From Paenibacillus sp. RC334 (lineage in GTDB: Bacteria; Bacillota; Bacilli; Paenibacillales; Paenibacillaceae), in the NCBI RefSeq assembly GCF_030034735.1, contig NZ_CP125370.1, positions 4,883,001 through 4,947,000 of the forward strand: a stretch of DNA of 64,000 bases, read 5' to 3'. A program made the position numbers and the translations under genes. Position 1 is the stretch's first letter. Every line of letters starts with the position of its first letter. The notes beneath the pieces were generated by a model. It made no database searches. It had not been told where the DNA came from and was given only the letters and a program-made list of their open reading frames with translations. Below, piece by piece: positions 38,601 to 45,200 of this stretch.

Positions 38601-39166
38601 AACTGAAACCATGCATCAGAAGAAATCCGTTCGTCACATGACTCCACATGAAGATGGCGTAAGGAAACAACGGTATGAAAAACAGGAGTATGATCCGGTG
38701 TATATGTGAGGCTCAGATTTTTCACCATTTTTCGAAATGGAAGATTTTGATGCTCAAGCGCTTCTGTTACCGTCTTTTTAAGCCCGGAAAAAGCGGATCT
38801 AAACGTACTGGATCGGCTCAGCCTCGTTTTGACAGGAAGGCATTCGTTCATTGGAAGCTCTGTAGTAGCTTGTTGCTGTAAAGCCGGCATGCCTACAATG
38901 ATCTGCTCTTCCCCGGTATATTTATATATCAGGCACTCCACGCCAGCCAGCAAAATTAAATAAATAGCCATAGGAGTACCCTTGGACATAGACAGGATAC
39001 GCTCAGAAACTTGCGCGGATAACAAAAAAGACATGTGATGCAAACGGGGAATAGAGCCAGCGTCAGCTTCTTTTGAATTCAGACTGGAATATGGTAACAT
39101 GTTCATCCGATCCTCGGGACTGAGCATTTGTTCCCAATACAGTTCATGTTCCTTGAAAATAGACAA
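29636..39166 (-). CDS. NRPS subunit 4: half-C, A(X2)-PCP-E, C-A(Ile)-PCP-E, fused PBP-type cyclase
   Basis: This is the terminal assembly-line protein, 3176 residues from a TTG start (39164-39166) with GGGAGG eight bases before it; the frame is open to an ATG at 39289, but homologous subunits begin at the matching point (SIFKEHELYWEQ). Domains: C-lobe-only condensation fragment (1-255), A1 (260-755), PCP (LGGDSIKAI, about 798), E (850-1290, HHLVVDGVSW), D-L type C (1315-1750, HHVLMDGWC), A2 (1775-2270), PCP (LGGDSIQSI, about 2319), E (2368-2810), PBP-type domain (2825-3170). A2 reads DGFFLGVVFK, close to the Ile code. A1 reads D-S-T-Q-V-G-E-V-I-K, which I cannot assign. The second E has HHLVMDMVSW, Met for the usual Gly. 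The last domain has SINK (S2882, K2885), YSN (2978-2980) and KSG (3121-3123), so it should release, probably macrocyclise, a peptide ending in D-Ile. Confidence 0.93.
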   Translation of the reverse strand: MSIFKEHELYWEQMLSPEDRMNMLPYSSLNSKEADAGSIPRLHHMSFLLSAQVSERILSMSKGTPMAIYLILLAGVECLIYKYTGEEQIIVGMPALQQQATTELPMNECLPVKTRLSRSSTFRSAFSGLKKTVTEALEHQNLPFRKMVKNLSLTYTPDHTPVFHTVVSLRHLHVESCDERISSDAWFQFEHVENSIQLTLSCNADLYDPAYMNQLVQHLEHILSLILFEPDLHYGSAGLLSSSEAEQWLALFNNTAIEYPEGKTIHQLFREQAERTPYHLAIVMESVQITYRELHERSNRLARTLKSRGVGKEQFIALITDRSIEMVVGILGILKAGGAYVPIDPAYPEQRVKYMLTDSAADMVLIQKHVSVPSDYSGEVVYLDELAAYDENTADLDDTGNTHLAYLIYTSGTTGTPKGVMIEHHSITNTLQWKAQSYAFTEEHRVLMMSNFVFDSFITHLFGPLISGSTIYLLDGQQSADAFAIKEAVGRWKITHLQSTPQFLYRILDMMDVRDVSSLKNVVVGGENITPALIRHLTGLNEQIEICNEYGPTENSVITTMRRMGATDQVISIGKPIANTTVYILNRENQLQPVYAPGELCIKGPGLSRGYLHLPKETAERFTEDPFVPDGRIYRTGDLARWLPDGSIEYLGRIDDQVKIRGYRVEPGEIEEALLSMPFIREAVVVTHVNGEGIPHLCAYVAGSGEFRTSDIRSALSEKIPEYMIPAFIVKLEQMPLTPNGKVDRKALPAPEEQIQRGNEDYMAPRTAVEETLVTIWQAVLGVSPVGIQHHFLDLGGDSIKAIQVSSRLYQAGYKVDVKDLFKYTTIELLSPHVQKVSQTADQGEISGPVMSTPIQRWFLERQTEDSHHFNQSFMLYRKDAFQEEALHATLKELVIHHDALRIVFHEADPGYEAWNRAVGDGELYGLDVFDFREHTDAGEAVERASSRIQSSFQLNKGPLVKAGLFRCMDGDHLLITIHHLVVDGVSWRILLEDLQKAYEQAVKGERIQLPLKTDSFQLWSKQLQEYANSPEIEKERNYWRDISTIPVLPLPTDLDRGVSRVMDSEAVAVRWTATETGQLLKYAHKAYSTEINDLLLTALGIAINKWKGLGKVAVHLEGHGRESMIPGLDITRTVGWFTSQYPVVLQIDAGDELSRQIKQTKEMLRQMTNKGMGYGLLRYLAASNTHDICEIRPDISFNYLGQFDQDMENSSIQLSPYSSGPDMSSLQERPYTLDINGMITGGVLSMGIGFSRKDYRKETMEQLAELMHDSLLDIITHCTQKATSPELTPSDIMLTGITMAELEQLTRDTAETGTIENIYPLTAMQKGMLFHSLAAPDSGSYFEQITFDMQGELDVRVFRESLRQIIDRYDILRTNFYFGWRDTPLQVVYREKEPALHVADIRYMTNEDAKQWTEMYAANDKKRGMDLASDALMRISVFQKDDTMYHVVWSFHHVLMDGWCAPILFNELLEIYYAKLHHTQLELPPTAPYSEYITWLERQDRAKASLYWKQYLEYYEGQAILPGADTSIHQEYELAETAIELSTALTNSLKQLAKENHVTLNTLLQTVWGIVLHKYNGARDTVFGSVVSGRPAEIPGIERMIGLFINTIPVRIRWEEGEVFTQLLQRNQQQAVASGAFDTYPLYEIQSQLVQKQLITHIMIFENYPVEQQLEDSGLPSAGRLDILHAEVQEQTNYNFNIIVVPGEKISIRFNYNARVFLAENVKRIGEHVHHLLQQIVGKPDSKLAELQLLTVEETRQTLEQCYQAAGPECTEKTIHQLFEEQAERYPDHIALVHGDVQLTYRELNEQADRLAQKLIAYGVEPERIVCLMADRSPDMIIGMIAILKAGGAYMPVDPTYPQERIRYMLEDSGVDILLLQSHLQEKVAAFFSGTFIVFNDETCPLNDQKEKLSRQTKPRLAHSDSLACVIYTSGTTGKPKGILTTHRNIIRVAYESNYITIEPEDRILQLSNYAFDGSTFDIYSALLNGAGLVLISKEALLDMDKLTKHMAAHNVSVMFVTTALFNVMFDAYPDRLVSLRKILFGGERVSVDHVRKALSYLGPDRLIHVYGPTESTVFATAYHVNDITEHKAIIPIGYPVSHTSTYIVNEAGQLQPPGVPGELWVGGSGLARGYLNRPELTSEKFIPNPFSHGERVYRTGDWVKWLPDGAIEYLGRIDHQVKIRGHRVELGEIETRLLSIEQIQETIVIAREQEGGTKQLCAYYTGSSTLTPERVRTILKQDMPAYMIPAFIIKLPAMPLTLNGKIDRNALPAPENSVKTPGNGYAAPRTEIESLLVEIWQQILGVPQVGIHDDFFDLGGDSIQSIQVSSRLSQAGFQLEMRHWYTSQTIAELSVHVEQVNDKVDQGPVSGTVRLTPIQRWFLESPDSVNLHHFNQSMLFAGVDRLDLEAIHRVMRRITEHHDGLRTVFRRSGEQYIPYIRQVDEGELYTLEVRDCIQLTNPATAIEEASNRVQSSIQLDIGPLVKLVLFRCNPSDHLLIVVHHLVMDMVSWRILLEDITSGYEQAVNGQVITFPPKTASFQNWAEALHAYAYQPQLQHERAYWQEVASQGSQPIPKDYTEQTSLVKDTVTITIEWSNEETRQLLTQVHQAYDTDIQDLLLATWSQALYQWKNLYQTIIHLEGHGREAIIPGIDITRTVGWFTSQYPVRLVADANDDISQHILKTKDHLRQIPNKGIGFGILRYISDWAQEFKDAIQPEVSFNYLGQFDQELQYSAIGISPYSKGNDVSEMQQRRYVLDIVGSITSGKLTLAISYSTKQFQNVSIQRLGDLMKDNLRTIIKHCVRQGENLRIPSSEDIKYTGYMEKPNEFADRLLHSPWMDGVTGAVLVLVQDNKIVVNQGCGYTDLTRSTKVDPATTLMRVGSINKIFTSVVIRQLAEQGKLDINAKVRSLIEDIDIPGPFNESLTLKHLLNYESGLDHPDSGMDDLIRGEVPLTMTLKQFIHKYMPAVVHIPGEQYQYSNFAYIILGYIIEQITGMSCGQYAHSHILQPLGMNSSSFTLPAEWSNRLAKGYHPDQQLVPAYLYSPIDTATGSMVSTGDDMARFMLAMLGEGAYGGSRILSRESAQALMSVKPDIEAGKPYGRNGFEMNIHPEYGSERILVKSGNFPGFSALMWLLPDQKTGAFLMCNQSIVNKFELFEAFANYFCSSASNRKKLYV
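29660..30690 (-). other. PBP/beta-lactamase-type thioesterase domain fused to the NRPS terminus
   Basis: Part of NRPS subunit 4, about 345 residues. It replaces the classical alpha/beta-hydrolase TE. The active-site triad of the serine beta-lactamase/DD-peptidase fold is complete: SINK at 30512-30523, YSN at 30227-30235, KSG at 29798-29806. Known stand-alone relatives (SurE and other PBP-type TEs of desotamide/surugamide-like pathways) cyclise head to tail peptides with a D residue at the C-terminus. The E domain directly upstream gives exactly such a residue. Function here is inferred from the fold and context. Confidence 0.85.
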
Positions 39167-39180
39167 TTTATATACCTCCC
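39164..39180 (-). promoter_or_regulatory. RBS and TTG start deciding the N-terminus of NRPS subunit 4
   Basis: GGGAGG (39175-39180) followed by TATATAAA and TTG (39164-39166). The predicted protein then begins SIFKEHELYWEQ, which aligns with MSEFKQQELFWNQ of subunit 2 and MNGFEKEGIFWSG of subunit 3. The 119 nt between the stop of subunit 3 and this start are left untranslated. Confidence 0.8.
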
Positions 39181-39285
39181 ATTGTGTGTACATGACATCA
39201 AGCTGCGAGCAGGTAGCACAAATCTTCAATTGGCACAGAATGAACGGAAAAAGCACGCAAAAGCGCACTCTTTCCGCTGTCATCG

Positions 39286-42200
39286 TCAAAAGTTAAGCTC
39301 TATCGCGTCCATGTCTACGATAGGTTGGGCCTCTGCTTGTTGCAATTGAATTTCATTGATTTTAATGGAGACGTGTTGGGCAACCACTGAAAGAATATGT
39401 GTATAATCAGCGACAAGCTTGTCAATCATCTGTTTTTTGAAAAGGCTGGTGCTATATTCAAAGTTTCCGTAAATCCTGTTTCCATCCTCATGCATGTACA
39501 GCGTCAAATCAAATTTAGCCACGGTGGTGTCACCTAGATCATACGGCTCCATTCTTAGAGAACTGCTGTGAATTGCTTCAGCATTCATGTTTTGCAGGAC
39601 AAAAAACGTATTAAACAAAGGATGTCGATTGGCTGGTGCCGAAATGCCCAGACGGTGAATCAGCTGCTCAAAAGGGTACTCCTGGTTTTCATAGGCTGAC
39701 AGCATAGTTTCTTTAACATGGCCCAAATAATTGGTGAATGTCAGTTCACCTTGAGGATCTGTGCGGATTGCCAAAGTATTTACAAACATGCCAATGAGCG
39801 GCTCCATATCCACGTGGGTTCTACCCGCAACAGGAGTTCCTACAATAATATCTTCCTGACCGCTGTATTTGGACAGAAGTATCGTATAAGCAGACAGCAA
39901 GATCATATACAGGGTTACTTTTTCGTCCTCTTCCATTTTGCTTATCGACCTTGTTAAAGCTTCATCCAGCTCGAAGGACACGACTGCTCCCTCTGGATTC
40001 CATACAGTCGGACGGTTAAAATCCGTAGGAAGTTCCAGTTGCGGTGGAATTTCGCTAAACCTGTTCAGCCAATAAGCTTCTTTTTTCGCGAGTTGATCCC
40101 GGCGGAAATGTTCCGTTTCCCACACCGCATAATCTTTGTATTGAATACGAAGCGGCGGCAACATCTCCCCTTCATACAGGCTGACCAGCTCACGCACGAG
40201 AAAGTTCATGGATACTCCATCAGATATCAAATGATGCATGTCAAATAACAAAATATGGCGTTCCCGTTCAAGCACGATGATAGATGCTCGAAGCAGCGGT
40301 GCTTGCCTCAGCTCAAACGGCCGAACGAAATGACGAACATAATCCACCTTTTTTTCCTCCCCGACAATGTCGATGGAAAAAGGAACCTCAGCGTGCACCC
40401 GCTGTCTTGGCAGCCCCTGAATGAACTCAAATCCCGTGCGGAGCGACTCATGTCTTGCTATAAGCAGTCGAAATGCTTCTTCCAGACGAGCGATATCCAG
40501 CTCTCCCTCAATGACCATACCACTTGGCATGTTATATCCAGTTCCGCCGCTTTGGGATTGGGCTGCCAAGTATAGCCGTGTTTGCGCTGGAGAAAGCGGA
40601 TAGTGCTCTTTGCTTGCCGCCACCGGAATCGGGATATAGATTTGCTGCTCCAGAGCCGAGATGTATTGCGCCATTTGTCCCAGAATCGGATGCTGGAATA
40701 CATCCCTGATTTTTAACGGTATATTCATGCTCTTTTGAATTTTGGAAACCAGTGTAGTTGCTTTCAGAGAATGGCCTCCAAGCTCAAAAAAATGGCCCTC
40801 CAACCCAATCGGTGACAAACCAAGAACTTCCTCCCATATTCCACATAGCTGTATTTCCAGTGTTGTTTGTGGGGCAGTATACCGATCCTGCATAAAGTCC
40901 ACTTTATCAGGCTCCGGGAGAGCCTTGCGATCCAGCTTTCCATTGGATGTGACAGGCAGATGGTCAAGCTGCATGACAAAAGAAGGTATCATGTAAGCTG
41001 GAAGCTGTTGGGACAGGGTTTCCATAATCTCGGAAGCGGATATGGGAACAGCTGCTGTAAAGTATCCGCACAGGAGAGGTTCACCTGTATGGTCCTTCCT
41101 CGCCATGACGACAGCTTCATGTACATGCGGTACTTTTAGCCACATCGCTTCGATTTCACCAGGTTCAATCCGGTAACCCCGGATTTTCACTTGATGATCG
41201 ATACGCCCTAAATACTCCAGATTTCCATCGGGCAACCAGCGAGCCAAATCACCGGTTTTGTACATGCGCTCTCCGGAAGCATACGGGCAAGCAACAAATT
41301 TGTCTGCCGTCAGCTCAGGACGGTTGATGTAGCCACGAGCCAATCCGATTCCGCTGATGCATAGCTCTCCTGGAACTCCTATTGGCTGCAAATGATGATC
41401 CGCATCTACGACATACAGCTTGATGTTATGAATCGGTTTTCCTATAGGTATTTTCCCTGGAGCCACGCCTTCCGGACAATCATAGTAAGATACATCAATG
41501 GCTGCTTCCGTCGGACCGTACAAATTCACCAGCCGTGTCCCGTTAGGTTCTCGCAGCAGTGAATTGAAGCGGCTAACATGCTGTGGTTTCAGCGCCTCTC
41601 CACTGGCAAATATCCAGCGCAAGCTGTGTAACGATATGTCCTGGATACTACTTGCCACACCATCCAGAAAAACGGACAGCATGGAAGGAACAAAATGTAG
41701 CACCGAAATCTGATAGCGATCTATGACCTGAGCGATCGTAAATGGGTCCTTTTCCGCTCCCGGCTCCAGAAAAACAACACTTGCCCCTTGAGTTCCCCAC
41801 CAGAACAACTCCCATACAGACACATCGAAGCTAAAGGTAGTCTTCTGCAAAATAACGTCCTTATCGTTCAGAGGATAACTGAATTGCATCCAATGGATCC
41901 GGTTTATGACAGAACGATGCTCAATCATAACCCCTTTTGGATGACCGGTCGTACCTGAAGTATAGATGACATACGCCAAATCTTCAGGACCGGCAACAGG
42001 AGTCAAATTGCTGTCATCCTCCTGGTAACAGCCCGGATCTTCCAAAACAAGACAGCAGCCTGTAAAGGAAGTTTGTGGCTGAAGATGAGCCTGCAACAGC
42101 ATTACAGTTACGTCTGCATCGTGCAGCATGTAGGCTATGCGTTCCTCAGGCAGCAGCGGGTCAATCGGCATGTAGGCCCCGCCAGCTTTAAGTATGGCAA

Positions 42201-45200
42201 GCAGCCCAACCATCATTTCCAGCGATCTATCCGTCATCAGCCCGACGATTTGGTTGGGTCCAGTTCCGTTTAATCTCAACGTCCTTGCCAACCGATTGGC
42301 CTGTCCGTTAAGTTCCCGGTACGTGAATTGCCGATCCCCCGCTATCGCAGCAACCTGGTCCGGTGTCTGCACCACCTGTTCTTCAAACCATTGATGAAGG
42401 GTCAGATTGGACGGATATGCTCTATCCGTATGATTGAACTCATCTAATATCTGTGTCTGCTCATCTTCTGTAATACAGGTCAATGCTTGTACAAGAAAAG
42501 TCGGGCACTGTGCGACCTGAAATAATAATTGCAGCAGATGACCACCCAATCGTTGCACATCTTCTTCCGCATAAGCCAGCTCGTTATACTGAAAACGGAA
42601 GGTAAGCGTTTCTCCGGGAACGATTATGAGATTAAAATCATAGCCTGTATATTCATCAAGTGAAGCATCTGTTACCGTCAATGTACCGGAATTATGATGA
42701 CCAGCATTTACTTCTTCCATCTCCTGCTCTACTGGATAGTTTTCAAACACCAGCAGGTGTGTAATTACACTACGAGATACGCCGGACTGGGCCTGTATTT
42801 CATACAATGGATATGTGTCGTAAGCATGAGAGGCTATAGCCATCTGCTGAGTCCGAGCCATTACTTGATCGAAAGTATCTGTAGGTTCACAGCGAACACG
42901 CACAGGGACCGTATTAATGAACAAGCCAACTATATGTTCAACTCCCGGGATTTCAGCGGGTCTGCCGGACACAACGCTTCCAAATACCGCATCCTGATGA
43001 CGATTCCACTTTTGAAGCAGTATTCCCCACGCCGTTTGAAGCAGTGTGTTTAAAGTTACCTTATGCTCAGCGGCAATCTGCCTTAAACGGGCAGTTAATT
43101 GTGAATCGACTGAGAGGGTCCATTGCTGCGGATCATACGCATTCGCTTCAAACGCTTTGGTTGCTGTCAGCTTGCTTCCTGGAAGAAGTGTCTCCCCTTC
43201 ATATTGATGCAAGTAAGTTTTCCAGTAAGTTTTTGCTGCCTCCTCATCTTGCTGTTCCAGCCATTCAATATACGTCGTGTAGGGTACTGCCTCAGGCAAA
43301 CGGGGTTCCCGTCCCTCCTGTGCCGCAGTGTAGATTTCCAGCAGTTCGCGGAGGACCAGCGGTACACACCATCCGTCCATGAGGATATGGTGAAAACTCC
43401 AAATAAAACGATAAGCTGTGTCACCAGTACGCAAAACCGACATCCTGACAAGTGCATACTGTGACAAATCAAAGCCCCGAGACGCATCATCCCTTGTGTA
43501 AGCATCTATATAGCCTTCACGATGCTCTTTGTTCATCCCCCGGATGTCTTGTTCATGAAACTCAAAGTTCCTTTGCCGATAAATAACTTGAAAAGGCATA
43601 TCGCTCCAGCCACTGTAAAAGTTAGTACGGAAAATAGCATGTCGTTGCGTAAGCTGCTGTAAACTTTGCTTCATTAAAGAGATATCCAAATTCCCCTGGA
43701 TATTAAAATTTGCTTGTTCAAAATAAGCCCCGGACTGCGTATGAAGCTGGCTGTGGTATAACATGCCTTTTTGCATGGGAGTTAACGAGCATACATTTTC
43801 GATCTCTCCAGTATCCGCTGTATACTTCACCAGTTCATCAAGCACAGGAATCGTCAATCCACGGAATGAGACATCACTTGGTGTTATCTCTGTACGTGTA
43901 TGGGCCGCACAGTGTTGTATGACTCTACAAAGCTCCGTCCGCACATATTCACCAAACAGGCGCACAGTCTGTTCGTCATACTGGTGATCACTGTATCCTA
44001 TGGACAGGGTTAAGGCACCGCCGGAAATAATGCTGTTTAAATCCAAAGCATAATGTCGCGGATGATTTTCACTTTCCAACGGACCGACGCTATAAGATGA
44101 TGGACGAAGCGATTGCTTATTCAAATCCTGATCAAATTGACCAAGATAGTTAAAGCTGATTTCCGGTTTGCACAGGACATTGCGTTCCGTCTGTCGGGCG
44201 TACAAATATTTGAACAGACCATAGCCAATCCCTTTACGTGGAATCTGGCGAAGCCCTTCTTTCACATGTTTAATATGGTCCGATAGTGTATGGTTCCGGC
44301 TGATATCCAGCAGAACCGGATATTGGCTCGTGAACCAGCCAACCGTCCGCGTCATATCCAGATCCGGAGAAATGGCTTCACGTCCATGGCCCTCCAAATT
44401 AACTATAACCTGCTCAAAGCCGGTCCAACGCTGGACCGCCAATCCGAGTGCAGTTAATAACAGATCATTAATTTCAGTATTGTATGCTTGATGCGTTTTC
44501 TTTAATAGCATCTGTGTCTCTTCTTCGGTCCACTGTACAGTTACCACCGCGTTGTCAGCCATTCGTCCATTATCCGCCTGTCTGTCCTTAGGTAAAGAAG
44601 ATACAGACAAGGCTTCCATGCGTTCCCAATACTCGCGTTCTTCCTGTAAATGCGAATCATTGGCATGCACGCTAAGCCACTCCGTCCACTCCCGGTACGA
44701 GCTTGTCTTATATGGGAATTGGATACTCTCCCCTTTAAGCGCCTGGTCATATCCTGTTCCTATGTCTTCCAGCAAAATACGCCATGAAACCCCGTCCACC
44801 ACTAAATGATGAATGGTGATGAACAAGTGATCGCCTTCTGCGCATCGGAAAAGAGCAAGTTTTATAAGAGGACCGTTGCACAAATCCATGCTCTCCTGTA
44901 TCTGCCACACCTTTTGCTCTATTGAACGAGCAGGGTTCTTTTCGCGGGTGAAATCGTAGGTATAAAGGCAAAACGTTTCTCCCTCATTGCTTCCCCGATT
45001 CCAAGCTTTATAGCCTTGCCCGCTGTCCCGGAATACCGTGCGCAGCGCATCATGATGACATACCAGCTGCGACATGACTTTACGTAGCGCAGTTTCCTCA
45101 AACGATTCCGCACGGTAGAGCATGACAGACTGATTAAAGTGATGAACATCCGTAGTCATCTGTTCATAGAACCAGTGTTGAATCGGGGATAATTTCATCT

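Noticed and set aside
39167..39289. Upstream extension of NRPS subunit 4 to the ATG at 39289
   Set aside because: The extension reads as non-domain text (many Cys/Phe), lacks an RBS, and the TTG at 39166 has a strong RBS and aligns with the starts of the sister subunits.
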